Assembly: GCF_007115095.1 (NCBI RefSeq)
Contig: NZ_SULH01000006.1
Span: forward strand, 124,001 to 188,000
Direction of reading: 5' to 3'
DNA length: 64,000 nt
DNA from: Levilactobacillus enshiensis
GTDB taxonomy: Bacteria; Bacillota; Bacilli; Lactobacillales; Lactobacillaceae
This document shows, piece after piece, positions 17,328 through 28,748 of this stretch. Made by a program: the position numbers and the translations under genes. A model generated the notes under the pieces. That model worked only from the letters and a program-made list of their open reading frames with translations. It did no database searches and was not told the DNA's origin. The first letter of the stretch is position 1; every line of letters starts with the position of its first letter.

Positions 17328-20183
17328 CTACTTCTTCTGGTCGGCTTCCGTGCGTGCGCGATCCCGTTCCAAGACCGGCTTGAGGTACTGCCCCGTGTAG
17401 CTCGCCTTTACTTCAGCCAATTCTTCCGGCGTTCCGGTCGCCACAACGTTGCCGCCGGCTTCGCCACCTTCAGGACCCAAGTCGATCAAATGATCCGCCG
17501 TCTTGATGACATCTAAGTTATGTTCGATAACCAAGACCGTATTCCCCTTGTCGACTAGGCGATGCAAGACGACCAACAAGCGCTTGATATCGTCCGCATG
17601 GAGCCCCGTGGTTGGTTCATCAAGGATATAAAAGTTCTTCCCGTTCTGTTGCTTGTGCAATTCAGAAGCCAACTTCATCCGTTGCGCTTCCCCACCAGAT
17701 AAGGTGGTCGCAGGTTGGCCTAACTTCACGTAGCCCAAACCGACATCTTGAATCGTTTGGAGCTTCCGCGTAATCTTCGGAATGGCCTCAAAGAACTTCA
17801 GCGCTTCGCTGACAGTCATATCCAGCACGTCAGCAATATTCTTTCCCTTGTATTCAACTTCCAACGTTTCTGAGTTGTAACGCGTCCCATGACAAACTTC
17901 ACAAGGCACGTAAACGTCGGGTAAAAAGTTCATTTCGATCTTTAAGATTCCATCCCCATGGCAAGCCTCACAACGACCACCCTTGGTGTTGAAACTAAAC
18001 CGGCCCTTTTGATAACCACGTAACTTGGCGTCGTTTGTCTGAGCAAATAAGGTCCGGACATCGTCAAAGACCCCCGTATACGTGGCTGGGTTACTCCGTG
18101 GCGTCCGCCCAATTGGACTTTGGTCAATATCAACCAAGCGCTCAATGTTCGTTACGCCGGCAATACTCTGATATTTCCCGGGTTTTTCCGAATTGTGATT
18201 CAGTTTCTGGGCCAACGCGCGTTTCAGAATCGTATTGACCAACGTCGACTTCCCAGAGCCTGAGACGCCGGTGACCACCACAAACTCGCCCAGCGGAAAA
18301 TCAACCGTAATATCCTTTAAGTTGTTTTCGGCTGCACCAGTCACTCGAATTTCTTTGCCATTTCCCTGACGCCGTTGCAGTGGGACTGGAATGTATTGTT
18401 TACCAGACAGGTACTGGCCAGTCAATGACTTTCGCGAGCGCATGACTTGCTTAGGTGTCCCCGCAGCCATCACGTGGCCACCGTTTTCACCCGCACCCGG
18501 ACCAATATCCACAATGTAATCAGCGGCCCGCATGGTGTCCTCATCGTGTTCCACAACGATCAGCGTGTTACCCAAATCACGCATCTGCTTCAAGGATGCA
18601 ATCAAGCGGTCATTATCCCGTTGATGCAGCCCGATTGAAGGTTCATCTAAAATGTAGAGCACCCCAGATAGATTGGACCCAATTTGCGTGGCCAACCGAA
18701 TCCGTTGGGCCTCCCCACCAGATAATGTCCGGGCCGAACGACTGAGCGTCAGGTAGTCCAAGCCCACGTTTCGTAAGAAGGTCAGTCGGTCACGAATTTC
18801 CTTCAAAATCGGTTGCGCGATGACTTGATCCTGTTCACCAAAATGCAAGTCATTAAAGAAGCTCAGCTCCTTGTCGACAGGCAAGTTGGAGACCTCACCG
18901 ATGTGTTGGTGATTGATCTTCACACTCAGCGCTTGCCGGTTCAACCGAAAACCATGACACGTCTGACAGGTCAATTCAGTCATGTACTTCCGCATCACAT
19001 CACGCGTAAAATCACTGTTCGTTTCATGGTAACGCCGATCAATGTTGGGAATAACCCCTTCAAAGGCCACGTCAACATCACGGACACCACCAAAATCATT
19101 TTCATAGTGGAAATGGAATTCCTTGCCCTGTGAGCCATACAATACGACGGCTTGGTCGTTCTTGGACAGGTCCTTAAAGGGCGTATCCATATCAATGTTA
19201 AAGGCCGCGCAAGCTTGTTCCAGCAACGCTGGATAGTACTGCGAGCTGATTGGATTCCAAGGCTCTAAAGCGCCTTCGCGCAACGTTTTCGTTGCATCTG
19301 GAACCACTAAATCTAGGTCAACTTCCAACTTGACCCCTAATCCATCACAATCGGGGCAAGCACCAAATGGCGCGTTAAAGGAGAAGAGCCGGGGTTCTAA
19401 TTCGCCCACGGTAAATCCACAGACAGGACAAGCATAATGCTCAGAGAAGATCATGGGATCACCGTCGATCAGGTCGGCGATTGCATAACCACCACTCAAA
19501 CGTAACGCCGCTTCAAAGGAATCGAATAGGCGGGACCGAATACCCTTTTTCACAACGACCCGATCGATAACGATGGCGATATCATGGCTCTGATTCTTAT
19601 TCAGTTCGGGCACGTTGTCGATGTCTAAGATCTCACCGTCGACCCGGACCCGCACAAAACCCTCACGCTGGATTTTTTCAAAGATTTTTTTGTGTTGACC
19701 CTTTTTCGCGCGAACGATGGGCGATAAAACCTGCAGTTTCGTCCGTTCCGGCAAAGCTAGCACCTGATCGACCATCTGCTCCACACTCTGGCTCGTGATC
19801 TTAGTACCATCGTTGGGACAGATCGGTGTTCCGACCCGCGCCCACAGCAGTCGCAGATAATCATTGATTTCCGTGACGGTTCCGACCGTGGACCGTGGGT
19901 TCTTCGAGGTCGTCTTTTGGTCGATTGAAATGGCTGGACTTAGGCCATCAATTGAATCAACATCTGGCTTATCCATTTGCCCTAAAAATTGTCGTGCATA
20001 GGACGACAAGCTCTCCACATAACGACGTTGGCCCTCTGCATACAGCGTATCAAAGGCCAAAGAACTCTTCCCAGAACCAGACAGGCCACTGATGACCACC
20101 AATTTGTTCTTGGGAATCGTTACGTCGATATCTTTCAAGTTGTGGGCCCGCGCCCCGTGAATCACGATTTTATCGTTTACCAA
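17328..20183 (-). CDS. uvrA: UvrABC excinuclease subunit A
   Basis: Damage-recognition ATPase of nucleotide excision repair. The 951-aa protein has two ABC ATPase modules: Walker [10 protein letters not shown] near residue 33 and GVSGSGKST near 640, and two LSGGEAQR signatures, plus the Cys pairs CPVC/CPDC (about 253-280) and [16 protein letters not shown] (about 738-765) of the zinc modules. The start is TTG at 20181-20183 with TAGGAG upstream; the nearby ATG is in another frame. It lies 20 nt after uvrB, forming a uvrB-uvrA operon under the LexA box at 22495-22508. Confidence 0.99.
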   Translation of the reverse strand: MVNDKIVIHGARAHNLKDIDVTIPKNKLVVISGLSGSGKSSLAFDTLYAEGQRRYVESLSSYARQFLGQMDKPDVDSIDGLSPAISIDQKTTSKNPRSTVGTVTEINDYLRLLWARVGTPICPNDGTKITSQSVEQMVDQVLALPERTKLQVLSPIVRAKKGQHKKIFEKIQREGFVRVRVDGEILDIDNVPELNKNQSHDIAIVIDRVVVKKGIRSRLFDSFEAALRLSGGYAIADLIDGDPMIFSEHYACPVCGFTVGELEPRLFSFNAPFGACPDCDGLGVKLEVDLDLVVPDATKTLREGALEPWNPISSQYYPALLEQACAAFNIDMDTPFKDLSKNDQAVVLYGSQGKEFHFHYENDFGGVRDVDVAFEGVIPNIDRRYHETNSDFTRDVMRKYMTELTCQTCHGFRLNRQALSVKINHQHIGEVSNLPVDKELSFFNDLHFGEQDQVIAQPILKEIRDRLTFLRNVGLDYLTLSRSARTLSGGEAQRIRLATQIGSNLSGVLYILDEPSIGLHQRDNDRLIASLKQMRDLGNTLIVVEHDEDTMRAADYIVDIGPGAGENGGHVMAAGTPKQVMRSRKSLTGQYLSGKQYIPVPLQRRQGNGKEIRVTGAAENNLKDITVDFPLGEFVVVTGVSGSGKSTLVNTILKRALAQKLNHNSEKPGKYQSIAGVTNIERLVDIDQSPIGRTPRSNPATYTGVFDDVRTLFAQTNDAKLRGYQKGRFSFNTKGGRCEACHGDGILKIEMNFLPDVYVPCEVCHGTRYNSETLEVEYKGKNIADVLDMTVSEALKFFEAIPKITRKLQTIQDVGLGYVKLGQPATTLSGGEAQRMKLASELHKQQNGKNFYILDEPTTGLHADDIKRLLVVLHRLVDKGNTVLVIEHNLDVIKTADHLIDLGPEGGEAGGNVVATGTPEELAEVKASYTGQYLKPVLERDRARTEADQKK

Positions 20184-20203
20184 TTGGCATTCTCCTAACT
20201 AAC

Positions 20204-22210
20204 CTAGTCCCCGATTTCAGTCTTCATATCCATAATTGTATCCCGCAAGGACGCCGCCTGTTCGAAGTCCAGCTTCTTAGCCGCTGCGCGCATTTCGTCT
20301 TCCAACCGGGAAATTAATTTCTCTTGGTCTTCCTTCGTCATATCTTCAAAGTCGCTTGCAACAAAGTCATCTTTTTCATCACTATCGTCGTTCTTCTTCG
20401 TAACGGCGATCAAGTCACGAATTGGCTTAATAATCGTCGTTGGCGTGATTCCATGTTTCTTGTTGTAAGCCATCTGGACTTGACGCCGCCGGGCCGTCTC
20501 GTCAATCGCGGCTTGCATGGATTCCGTCACAGAATCAGCATACATGATGACGGCCCCGTGAGAGTTTCGTGCTGCCCGACCAATAGTTTGAATCAACGAC
20601 CGTTCGTTACGCAGGAAGCCTTCCTTATCGGCATCCAAAATAGCCACTAGTGATACTTCAGGAATATCAATTCCTTCCCGCAACAGGTTGATGCCGACCA
20701 AAACATCATACTTCCCTAAACGTAGGTCACGCATGATCTCAGTACGTTCCAGGGTTTTAATGTCCGAGTGCAAGTAGGCCACTTTGATGCCGAGATCCTT
20801 CAAGTAGTCCGTTAAATCTTCCGCCATTTTTTTGGTCAACGTTGTGACAAATGTCCGCTCGTTCTTGTCGACCCGCGCATTGATTTCTCCCACCAAGTCA
20901 TCCATTTGGCCCATGATTGGCCGAACCTCAATTGTGGGATCCAACAACCCAGTTGGTCGAATGATCTGTTGGACAACGTGATCCGTTTGTTCAGACTCAT
21001 AGGGGCCTGGCGTCGCTGACATGTAAATGACTTGGTTGATGTGCTGTTCAACTTCATTGAGTTTCAATGGTCGGTTATCCAGTGCGCTTGGCAGTCGGAA
21101 ACCATAATCGACTAGCTGTTGCTTCCGCGCACGGTCACCATTGTACATGCCCCGAACTTGCGGCATCGTCACGTGTGATTCATCGACGACTAACAAAAAG
21201 TCTTTCGGGAAGAAATCGAGCAACGTATAAGGTGGTTCACCGGCTTTACGCCCGTCCATCCACCGCGAATAGTTTTCAATACCGCTGGTGTAGCCCATTT
21301 CGCGCATCATTTCCAGGTCATAGGTGGTCCGCTGCTTGAGCCGTTGCGCTTCCAGCAGCTTGCCTGCGCCTTCCAGTTCGGCGACACGTGACTTCAGCTC
21401 ACCCTCAATCCCATTCGTGGCTTTGGCCATGACATCATCATTAGTCATAAAGTGTGTTGCCGGGAAAATAGCCACGTGTTCGCGATCGCCGACGATTTCA
21501 CCAGTCAGGGAATCTACTTCCCGAATCCGGTCAATCTCGTCGCCAAAGAATTCGACCCGCAGTGCACGGTCGTCCCGCGATGCTGGGAAAATTTCGACCA
21601 CATCGCCGTGAACCCGAAAGCGGCCCCGCTGAAAGTCATAGTCATTCCGTTCAAATTGAATGTTGACTAACTTACGTAACAGCGCGTCCCGCTCGATTTC
21701 TTGCCCAACACGGAGGGAGACCACGTGATTTTTATATTCAGTGGGGTCCCCTAAACCAAAGATGGAGGACACGGAGGCTACGACAATGACGTCGTTTCTT
21801 TCCAACAATGAACTCGTCGCCGAGTGCCGTAACTTATCGATCTCATCGTTGATTGAGGAATCCTTTTCAATGTAAGTATCGCTCGAGGGCACATAAGCTT
21901 CCGGTTGGTAATAATCGTAGTAACTCACAAAATACTCCACCGCATTGTTCGGAAAGAATTGCTTGAACTCCCCGTAAAGTTGCCCTGCCAGGGTCTTGTT
22001 ATGAGAAAGCACCAGCGTGGGTTTGTTGACATTCTTAATCACGTTTGAAATGGTAAATGTCTTCCCAGTCCCGGTCGCTCCCAGCAAGATCTGTGCCTTT
22101 TCGCCATCATTCAGCCCCTTAGTCAGCTGTGAAATGGCATTCGGTTGGTCCCCAGTTGGCTGATAATCTGACACGAGGTCAAATTTACGGTCTGTTTGTC
22201 GATCAATCAT
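20204..22210 (-). CDS. uvrB: UvrABC excinuclease subunit B
   Basis: DNA helicase-like damage-verification subunit of nucleotide excision repair. The 668-aa protein has Walker [11 protein letters not shown] (about residues 44-53), the beta-hairpin [30 protein letters not shown], helicase motifs V and VI ([19 protein letters not shown]) and the C-terminal UVR coiled coil ([22 protein letters not shown]) that contacts UvrC. It is the first gene of uvrBA. Its leader is about 270 nt long, with an SOS box in the promoter and a palindrome shortly after. Confidence 0.99.
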   Translation of the reverse strand: MIDRQTDRKFDLVSDYQPTGDQPNAISQLTKGLNDGEKAQILLGATGTGKTFTISNVIKNVNKPTLVLSHNKTLAGQLYGEFKQFFPNNAVEYFVSYYDYYQPEAYVPSSDTYIEKDSSINDEIDKLRHSATSSLLERNDVIVVASVSSIFGLGDPTEYKNHVVSLRVGQEIERDALLRKLVNIQFERNDYDFQRGRFRVHGDVVEIFPASRDDRALRVEFFGDEIDRIREVDSLTGEIVGDREHVAIFPATHFMTNDDVMAKATNGIEGELKSRVAELEGAGKLLEAQRLKQRTTYDLEMMREMGYTSGIENYSRWMDGRKAGEPPYTLLDFFPKDFLLVVDESHVTMPQVRGMYNGDRARKQQLVDYGFRLPSALDNRPLKLNEVEQHINQVIYMSATPGPYESEQTDHVVQQIIRPTGLLDPTIEVRPIMGQMDDLVGEINARVDKNERTFVTTLTKKMAEDLTDYLKDLGIKVAYLHSDIKTLERTEIMRDLRLGKYDVLVGINLLREGIDIPEVSLVAILDADKEGFLRNERSLIQTIGRAARNSHGAVIMYADSVTESMQAAIDETARRRQVQMAYNKKHGITPTTIIKPIRDLIAVTKKNDDSDEKDDFVASDFEDMTKEDQEKLISRLEDEMRAAAKKLDFEQAASLRDTIMDMKTEIGD

Positions 22211-22521
22211 AGTGGATAACCTCCTTACCCGTTTAAATAACTATCTATTTTGTCGTTTTTTCTTTTGCTTTAAAAGTTGACCTCGTGAGCTTCTAGCTTA
22301 AAGGTGCCGTCAAAGACTACCTTGAACCGCCCTGCTCACCGCGTTCCAGTCCAAAATTAACAACTGGTACGCCGTCACTTAGCTCGCACATTAAATCTGA
22401 AGTGTCAGCCAGTGTACGGTAAATTAACTTTTAATTTCAGCAGAAAAGTTGGGAAACGGATCGTTTCCCATCACGCTAAATTATTCTACCATACCGAACA
22501 TACTTTCGCTAGTTTGGCGTC
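22211..22521. other. uvrB leader and upstream region
   Basis: About 310 nt. It contains the promoter with the LexA box, a perfect hairpin GGGAAACG-GAT-CGTTTCCC at 22451-22469 just inside the transcribed leader (or the end of the upstream GNAT gene), and about 230 nt with no recognised feature. Confidence 0.6.
22483..22508 (-). promoter_or_regulatory. uvrB promoter with LexA (SOS) box
   Basis: CGAACATACTTTCG (22495-22508) matches the Gram-positive SOS box CGAAC-RNRY-GTTYG at all but one position. It lies in the spacer just upstream of the extended -10 TGGTAGAAT (TAGAAT at 22483-22488). Confidence 0.8.
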
Positions 22522-23049
22522 CTATCGATCAAACTTGTCCTGATAGATGGTCACATTAGCGACCCGTTCACCCCGAACTACCGTGGTCGTTTGGACAGCT
22601 GTTAACCCCAGGTTGTCCCAGAACTGTTTCATTTGTCGGTCACCCATGAAGACGCTGAGCTGTAATTGAACGGCGTCCGCTGCCCGCAATGTTTTGACTA
22701 GGCTCCAGTAATAAGCTGCTGATTGTTCTGTCGTCAGACGCTTGGCTGGCAGCCACATGCCCAACCAGACCAAGCTTGGGAGTGGATAGTCGATAATCAG
22801 ATCCACCAAGACGACAAGGTCATCCCCCTCAAAAACACCCAGGTAGGCCTTTTGGTCGGCTTGCGCGTTCAAAGGAATGTCCGTCACGTCTTGAATGGCC
22901 TCTTGCCGGGTTACAGGATGATCTTGGAAATGGTCGAAATATTCCGGATGGCTTGCCTGAAATTGATAGATCAGGTCGTCGTCTGCATGCGTCAACGGCC
23001 GTACCGTTGCCCCCGCTAAGTTCTGGTTCCACACCTCGGCTAACTTCAT
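22522..23049 (-). CDS. GNAT-like acetyltransferase family protein
   Basis: 175-aa protein with a weak GNAT pattern: an N-terminal VRPLTHADDDLIYQF, a central beta hairpin (KAYLGVFEGDDLVVLVDLII), and WDNLGLTAV near the C-terminus as in the last GNAT strands. The acetyl-CoA motif A is degenerate, so activity is uncertain. The ATG overlaps the stop of the upstream HD-domain gene (ATGA), so both are translated together. Confidence 0.6.
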   Translation of the reverse strand: MKLAEVWNQNLAGATVRPLTHADDDLIYQFQASHPEYFDHFQDHPVTRQEAIQDVTDIPLNAQADQKAYLGVFEGDDLVVLVDLIIDYPLPSLVWLGMWLPAKRLTTEQSAAYYWSLVKTLRAADAVQLQLSVFMGDRQMKQFWDNLGLTAVQTTTVVRGERVANVTIYQDKFDR

Positions 23050-23693
23050 GCTTGTGCCTCCTGCTGTTGTAAAAGTTCATCCGTTAGCTGTGCCAATTTT
23101 TGGCGATCACTAAAATCTGCCGCCAACATTTCTGGAAGCACCTCGGCCAGAAAGTACTTCACGCAATCCAGCTGCTTGAACGTCAAGATGGTGCTCAAGC
23201 TCTCCCGGTAGATCTCCGTATAAACGGGCTCCGGGTTCCCCTTTTGAATTTCACCAAATGATTCGTAGAGTAAGTCGACCTTATCGGCCACAGACAGGAT
23301 CTGCCCCTCCAAGGTGTCATCCTTGCCCTCACCTAACCGCCGTGTGTAGGCAGCTTGAAACTGTTTTGGAATTTCGTTTTCAATAAAGTTTGCAGTCAAC
23401 GACGTTTCGACATCGGCCAGCATATGCCGTAATTCTGGCGTTGCGTATTTAACCGGCGTCTTGATATCCCCGATAAATCGCTCCGTATAGTCATGGTTCA
23501 ACGCCTTCTCGTAGACCAGTCGCCAATTAACTGCGTGCCCAGCTTGTTCCTCCACGTCGCCCAGGAACTGTGCGACCTCAGCAACCTTAAACGAATGGGC
23601 CGCCACGGAATGTTGCTCAAACTTGAAGTAGCCTGGTGCGCGATTGATTGTTTCCAAGTCACTCAAACTTTGTAAAAACTGATTCATCCCCAT
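23046..23693 (-). CDS. HD-domain phosphohydrolase, YfbR-like 5'-nucleotidase
   Basis: 215-aa protein of the HD superfamily. Metal-binding residues are visible in EQHSVAAHSFKVA (His near 28 and 33) and NHDYTE (His-Asp near 68-69), with a third Asp in LSVADKVDLLYE. YfbR enzymes dephosphorylate deoxyribonucleoside monophosphates, so a role in nucleotide pool control is likely. The start has AAGGGAG upstream. It is the first gene of a two-gene operon with the GNAT-like protein. Confidence 0.82.
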   Translation of the reverse strand: MGMNQFLQSLSDLETINRAPGYFKFEQHSVAAHSFKVAEVAQFLGDVEEQAGHAVNWRLVYEKALNHDYTERFIGDIKTPVKYATPELRHMLADVETSLTANFIENEIPKQFQAAYTRRLGEGKDDTLEGQILSVADKVDLLYESFGEIQKGNPEPVYTEIYRESLSTILTFKQLDCVKYFLAEVLPEMLAADFSDRQKLAQLTDELLQQQEAQA

Positions 23694-23823
23694 ACTTCTG
23701 CCAACTCCCTTGATTTTTTTGAATTCATTTCCGGTTAGCCGTTAGAATTCACGCTTAAAACGAAAATTGAATTTAACCAAAATTCATTTTAATACCAAAC
23801 ATTGTAGTCCCTTTTCGCGTAAC

Positions 23824-23860
23824 AAAAAAGCGGAAACATCCCTAAATGGTTGTCTCCGCT
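23824..23860 (-). terminator. terminator after trxB
   Basis: AGCGGA-type stem (AGCGGAAACA with TGTCTCCGCT) followed by TTTTTTG on the minus strand. It ends the pspC to trxB operon. Confidence 0.85.
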
Positions 23861-23871
23861 AAGTTTAACAT

Positions 23872-24813
23872 TTATTTTGCCGAAGCTGCTTGCGACTTCA
23901 AAGTTTCCAGGTAACTGAAAGCCTCTTGGCCAGCAATACCACCGTCACCGACAGCTGTTGTAATCTGGCGAAGCGTCTTTTCACGCACGTCACCGATTGC
24001 AAAGATGCCAGGAACAGACGTGTGCATCAGTTCGTTCGTTGGAATCCAACCAGCATCGTTCGTAATGCCGAGACCCTTGAAAGCAGCAGTCATTGGTAAG
24101 TTCCCCACGTAAATGAAGACCCCACTAACAGCCTTTTCGCCAGTCTCGCCGGTCACGTTGTTCTTAGTTGCCACACCGGTAACCTTCATGTCGTCACCCA
24201 ACACTTCAGTCACGCTCGTGTTCCAAACGAATTCAATCTTCTCATTAGCAAAGGCCCGGTCCTGAATCACCTTTTGTGCCCGGAGCTTATCGCGGCGAAC
24301 AAAAACGGTTACCTTGGAAGCTAAGCCCGCCAAGTAGATACTTTCTTCAACTGCGGAATCGCCACCACCAATGACGGCAACTTCACGGTTCTTAAAGAAG
24401 GCCCCATCGCAGACCGCGCAGTAAGAGACACCCCGGCCACCAAATTGATCCTCGCCAGGTACGCCCAGCTTCTTATATTCGGAACCGGTAGCCACGATAA
24501 CTGCCTTCGCAGAATAGTCGCCATCATCGGTCTTTACGATCTTATGATCGCCCTGATCTTCGATAGATTCTACACTACCATAGGCAAATTCGGCGCCAAA
24601 TTGTGTCGAGCCATCGTACATATCCTTGGCCAGGTCTGGTCCTAAGACGGACTTGAACCCCGGATAGTTCTCGATTGCTGCTGTGTTGTTCATTTGACCG
24701 CCATAGATTCCACGGTCCAACATCAAGACAGATAAGTTGGCCCGTGAGGCGTACAGTGCCCCGGTCATACCGCCAGGACCCGCACCAATCACAATGACAT
24801 CATAGTTTTTCAA
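23872..24813 (-). CDS. trxB: thioredoxin reductase
   Basis: FAD/NADPH-dependent reductase of thioredoxin. The 313-aa protein has the N-terminal FAD motif GAGPGGMTGALYASR, the redox-active CAVCDGAFF (about residues 133-141), the NADPH motif GGGDSAVEE and the C-terminal GIFAIGDVREK. The start is TTG at 24811-24813 with AAGGGAG upstream. Last gene of the operon that begins at pspC, 65 nt after galU. Confidence 0.97.
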   Translation of the reverse strand: MKNYDVIVIGAGPGGMTGALYASRANLSVLMLDRGIYGGQMNNTAAIENYPGFKSVLGPDLAKDMYDGSTQFGAEFAYGSVESIEDQGDHKIVKTDDGDYSAKAVIVATGSEYKKLGVPGEDQFGGRGVSYCAVCDGAFFKNREVAVIGGGDSAVEESIYLAGLASKVTVFVRRDKLRAQKVIQDRAFANEKIEFVWNTSVTEVLGDDMKVTGVATKNNVTGETGEKAVSGVFIYVGNLPMTAAFKGLGITNDAGWIPTNELMHTSVPGIFAIGDVREKTLRQITTAVGDGGIAGQEAFSYLETLKSQAASAK

Positions 24814-24878
24814 CGTTAACGCTCCCTTCTGCTCTTAAGCCATGGTGCTACTCTACTATTAAAAAGTAAGTTTGTCAC

Positions 24879-25790
24879 CTACTTTGACTTGGCTGGCTTC
24901 GATTGATCGTCTTCCTTGGCTAATCGCGTGTTTAATTCTTTAATGTAGGCGCGCAGTTGGTCTTTAGTTTCCGGATGGTTCAACCCATATTCAATATTGG
25001 TCTTGAGCCAACCAAACTTGTTCCCAACATCGAACCGCTTGCCCGTGTATTCATGAGCGAAGACCCGTTGCGTCTTGTTTAAGTTATCAATGGCATCGGT
25101 CAACTGAAGTTCATTGCCCAAGCCAATTGGTGTATTTTCCAAAGCTTCAAAAATTTCTGGTGTGAATAAGTACCGCCCGATAATGGCCAAATCACTAGGT
25201 GCTTCATCAGGTTGTGGCTTTTCAACGAAGTTAGTCACGTTGTACAGCCCTGGTGCAGTTTCTTCAGAAGGATTGATGACCCCATACTTGGCCGTATCCT
25301 TATGTGGTACCCGCATAACAGCTAACGTGGAGGCACCCGTTTCGTTATACCGGTCAATCAGTTGTTTGGTCAAAGGCACCTTACTATCGGTCATGTCGTC
25401 ACCCAACATCACAACGAAGGGTTCGTCACCGATAAAGGCTTTGGCCGTCAAAACGGCGTCACCCAAGCCACGCGGGTAAGGTTGCCGAATGAAGTACAAG
25501 TTCATCCCCGTCGTCTCTTGGACCTGACGGAGCATTTCATCCTTGTGCTTAGCCGCTAAGTTGGCTTCCAATTCAGGATTAGAATCGAAGTGATCTTCAA
25601 TGGACCGCTTGGACTTCCCATCAACAATAACAATGTCTTCGATGCCGGACTTACGTGCTTCTTCAACGATGAATTGAATCGTTGGCTTGTCCACGATCGG
25701 TAACATTTCCTTAGCTAAGGCTTTCGTAGCTGGCAAAAATCGGGTACCCAGACCCGCGGCTGGAATGACTGCTTTTCTGACTTTTCTCAT
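24879..25790 (-). CDS. galU: UTP-glucose-1-phosphate uridylyltransferase
   Basis: Makes UDP-glucose for glycolipids, teichoic acid glucosylation, exopolysaccharide and galactose use. The 303-aa protein has the nucleotidyltransferase motif [21 protein letters not shown] near the N-terminus, the VEEA and MLGDDMTD segments, FVEKP and [12 protein letters not shown]. It follows gpsA by 35 nt in the envelope-precursor operon. Confidence 0.98.
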   Translation of the reverse strand: MRKVRKAVIPAAGLGTRFLPATKALAKEMLPIVDKPTIQFIVEEARKSGIEDIVIVDGKSKRSIEDHFDSNPELEANLAAKHKDEMLRQVQETTGMNLYFIRQPYPRGLGDAVLTAKAFIGDEPFVVMLGDDMTDSKVPLTKQLIDRYNETGASTLAVMRVPHKDTAKYGVINPSEETAPGLYNVTNFVEKPQPDEAPSDLAIIGRYLFTPEIFEALENTPIGLGNELQLTDAIDNLNKTQRVFAHEYTGKRFDVGNKFGWLKTNIEYGLNHPETKDQLRAYIKELNTRLAKEDDQSKPAKSK

Positions 25791-25825
25791 AATATAAATA
25801 TCCTTTCCCGTATCCCCAGAGCTTG

Positions 25826-26839
25826 TTAGAATTCAGACCGACCTTCACGTTGCATCAGATCTGAGATAGCTTGACGAATATCCTTACCCTCATAAATCAC
25901 TTGGTAAATTGCTTCCGTAATTGGCATGGAAACGCCCCGTTCCTGAGACAATTCGTAGGCGGCCTTCGTCGTAGCCAACCCTTCGATCACCATTCCCATG
26001 TGGTTGATGACATCGTCTAAGGCCTCCCCACGGCCCAATTCGTCACCAGCACGCCAGTTACGTGAGTTCGAGCTGGTGGCCGTTACGATAACGTCCCCCA
26101 CCCCAGACAACCCAATAAAGGTCATTGGGTCGGCACCAAACGAGGTCCCTAACCGAGAAATTTCGGCTAACCCTCGCGTCATCAAGGCAGCTTTGGCGTT
26201 GTCACCGTAGCCTAACCCGTGTAAAGCACCGGCACCTAAAGCAATAATGTTCTTCAGTGCGGCACCAATTTCGACCCCGATAACGTCCGAGTTGGTGTAG
26301 ACCCGGAAGTAAGGCGTCATAAACAACTTTTGCGTGTACTTGGCAGCGTCTGGACTTTCACTAGCCGCCGTAATCAAGGTAATATCCTTACGCGCAACGT
26401 CCTCCGCATGGCTTGGCCCGGACAAAACGGTCACAGACTGTCGATTGGCTGCCGGAATCTCTTCTGCTAGAACTTGTGAGATTCGTTTGTAAGTCTTCTG
26501 TTCGATTCCCTTGCTGGCATGGATCAGTTGTGGCTGTAATCCCGTCTTTTGCAAGATTTCACTGACCTGTCCAGCAACGGAACGAACCGCCTTGGTTGGC
26601 ACAACGAATAAGATGGCGTCAACGTCAACTAACGCACTCGCTAAATCGGAGTAGGCCACTAACGAGGGAGAAAAGGTGAAATCCTTAATATAATGCGAAT
26701 TCGTGTGCTGCGTGTTGAGTTCCTCAACTTGCTTGGGATTGTACGACCACAACCGAACATCGTGACCATTTCCATCCAAGACATTCGCTAAGATTGATCC
26801 CCATGAACCGGCACCGAGTACTGCAATTTTCTCTGACAT
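25826..26839 (-). CDS. gpsA: glycerol-3-phosphate dehydrogenase [NAD(P)+]
   Basis: Reduces dihydroxyacetone phosphate to sn-glycerol 3-phosphate, the backbone for phospholipid and teichoic acid. The 337-aa protein has the N-terminal [18 protein letters not shown] dinucleotide site, [11 protein letters not shown], the catalytic Lys region [13 protein letters not shown] and [23 protein letters not shown] lies before the ATG. It follows lgt by 15 nt. Confidence 0.98.
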   Translation of the reverse strand: MSEKIAVLGAGSWGSILANVLDGNGHDVRLWSYNPKQVEELNTQHTNSHYIKDFTFSPSLVAYSDLASALVDVDAILFVVPTKAVRSVAGQVSEILQKTGLQPQLIHASKGIEQKTYKRISQVLAEEIPAANRQSVTVLSGPSHAEDVARKDITLITAASESPDAAKYTQKLFMTPYFRVYTNSDVIGVEIGAALKNIIALGAGALHGLGYGDNAKAALMTRGLAEISRLGTSFGADPMTFIGLSGVGDVIVTATSSNSRNWRAGDELGRGEALDDVINHMGMVIEGLATTKAAYELSQERGVSMPITEAIYQVIYEGKDIRQAISDLMQREGRSEF

Positions 26840-26854
26840 AGTAATGGATTCTCC

Positions 26855-27718
26855 TTATTTAGAAAGATTAGTTCGTTCTCGAAATGGGGTGCCATCCAGA
26901 TAGTCCGGTGGCGTAACGGTTGCCCGCCGCCGATAGATCCAAATGACCAACGCCCCAACAAACAAAACGACCGAAAGTAACTGCGAGATTCGAATGATGC
27001 CAAACAGCATCAAACTATCCGTCCGCATGCCCTCGATAAAGAAACGCCCCAGTGAATACCAGAGCACATAACTCAAGAAGACCTCGCCCTGCTTAAAGAG
27101 GCCCGGATAGTGTCGTAGACTCATCAAAACGATGAATCCCAACAGATCCCAAGTCGACTCATACAGGAACGTTGGCTGACGGTAAGCCCCATCAATAAGC
27201 ATCTGGTCGAGGATAAACTGTGGTAAGTGTAGCCCCTGTAAAAAGGCTAAGCTTGTAACGCGACCAAAGGCTTCTTGGTTCATAAAGTTTCCCCAGCGCC
27301 CAATGGCTTGTCCCAGAATAACCGTTGGTGCGGCAACATCTAGCATCAACCAAACCGGAATAAATCGTGATCGACAAAAGAAGAAGACGACCAACCCGGC
27401 ACCAATCAACGAGCCGTAGATTGCAATTCCCCCGTCCCAGATGGCGATGATTTCGCCCGGGTGATGCTGATAATACGACCATTGAAAGACCACATAGTAG
27501 AGTCGCGCCGCAATCAAAGCTGCTGGCAACGCCCACAAAATCATGTCGTAGATGTCATCGGGGTCAATTCCCCGTAGACGACCTTCGCGCACAGCCAAAG
27601 TGACTGCCAAAACAACGCCGGAAGCAATAATGATGCCATACCAGTGAACCGCGATGGGCCCTAAACGAAAGGCGATGGGATTCAACGCCGCAATGATTGG
27701 TGAGAAGATAACGCCCAT
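26855..27718 (-). CDS. lgt: prolipoprotein diacylglyceryl transferase
   Basis: Transfers diacylglycerol from phosphatidylglycerol to the lipobox cysteine of prelipoproteins at the outer face of the membrane. The 287-aa polytopic protein has the Lgt signature [17 protein letters not shown] (about residues 134-150) and [10 protein letters not shown] with a conserved His near the N-terminus. The ATG follows AGGAG with almost no spacing, just after the hprK stop, so initiation is probably coupled to hprK translation. The neighbouring gpsA and galU supply lipid and envelope precursors. Confidence 0.97.
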   Translation of the reverse strand: MGVIFSPIIAALNPIAFRLGPIAVHWYGIIIASGVVLAVTLAVREGRLRGIDPDDIYDMILWALPAALIAARLYYVVFQWSYYQHHPGEIIAIWDGGIAIYGSLIGAGLVVFFFCRSRFIPVWLMLDVAAPTVILGQAIGRWGNFMNQEAFGRVTSLAFLQGLHLPQFILDQMLIDGAYRQPTFLYESTWDLLGFIVLMSLRHYPGLFKQGEVFLSYVLWYSLGRFFIEGMRTDSLMLFGIIRISQLLSVVLFVGALVIWIYRRRATVTPPDYLDGTPFRERTNLSK

Positions 27719-27721
27719 CTC

Positions 27722-28657
27722 CTATTCTTTTTTCGAGTTTTGCTTGATTAGACGATTCAAATTATCATCGAAGACTTTCGTGGCATCGTACCCCATGGAG
27801 CGGGCCCGGAAGTTCATCGCCGCTGCTTCAATAATAATTGCTAAGTTACGACCTGTCTTTACCGGAATCGTAATCTTAGGCACCACCACATCAAAGAACC
27901 GTTGAGACTCCGTGTTGTTGCCGAGACGATCGAAGTGGTTATCATCGTGCCAAAGTTCAAGGTGAACAATGAGATCGATATCCGTTTCGCTACGGACCGC
28001 ACCAGCCCCAAACAAGTTCATAACATCAATAATACCGATTCCGCGGATTTCTAGCAAGTGGCTTAGAATAGCTGGTGCAGCACCAACTAAAGTCTGCTCA
28101 TCTTGTTGATAGACCTCCACGCGGTCATCGGCAATCAATCGGTGACCCCGTTTAACCAATTCTAGAGCGGTTTCACTTTTACCCACGCCAGAATCTCCGG
28201 TGATCATGACCCCGACCCCGTAGATATCGACTAGGACGCCATGAACAGACTGGCGTTCAGCTAGTTTACCTTCGAGAAAGTTAGTCATGTTACTGAGGAC
28301 CCGTGACGTGGTCAACTTTGTTCCTAAGATTGGAATCCCCGCCTCTTGCGCGGACTGCTTCAATTCTTCTGGTGGATCAAGTTGGGTGGACACCACAAAA
28401 GCCGGCGTTTCTGGCTGACACATTTTGCGCATAACGTCGAGCAATTGGTCATGGGACATGCCCTTAGCAAAGGAAGTTTCCGTGATTCCTAAGAGTTGAA
28501 TCCGTTTTGCTGGATAATAGTTAAAATACCCGGTTAATTCCAAACCAGGTCGTGATATATCGCTAGTTGTAATCTTGCGTTCCAAGTCATCTTCGCCGGA
28601 GTAGACATCTAACCGGTTAGCTTTGACAAGTTCGGCCACTGTGACGCTTTCTGGCAT
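27722..28657 (-). CDS. hprK: HPr kinase/phosphorylase
   Basis: Phosphorylates HPr of the sugar phosphotransferase system on Ser46 and reverses it, setting carbon catabolite control with CcpA. The 311-aa protein has an N-terminal domain (1-130), Walker A GDSGVGKSE (about 154-162), and the HPrK signature LEIRGIGIIDVMNLFGAGAV (about 205-224). The start at 28657 has AAGGAGG upstream; a longer upstream frame lacks one. It precedes lgt by 3 nt, the standard Firmicute order. Confidence 0.98.
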   Translation of the reverse strand: MPESVTVAELVKANRLDVYSGEDDLERKITTSDISRPGLELTGYFNYYPAKRIQLLGITETSFAKGMSHDQLLDVMRKMCQPETPAFVVSTQLDPPEELKQSAQEAGIPILGTKLTTSRVLSNMTNFLEGKLAERQSVHGVLVDIYGVGVMITGDSGVGKSETALELVKRGHRLIADDRVEVYQQDEQTLVGAAPAILSHLLEIRGIGIIDVMNLFGAGAVRSETDIDLIVHLELWHDDNHFDRLGNNTESQRFFDVVVPKITIPVKTGRNLAIIIEAAAMNFRARSMGYDATKVFDDNLNRLIKQNSKKE

Positions 28658-28748
28658 TGGGCGCTCCTCCTTACTACATCGTAAAACTACCCTTAATTTT
28701 AGCACTTTAGCGGGGGAACTCCTACCAAATTCCCTTTGAGTTCACCAG

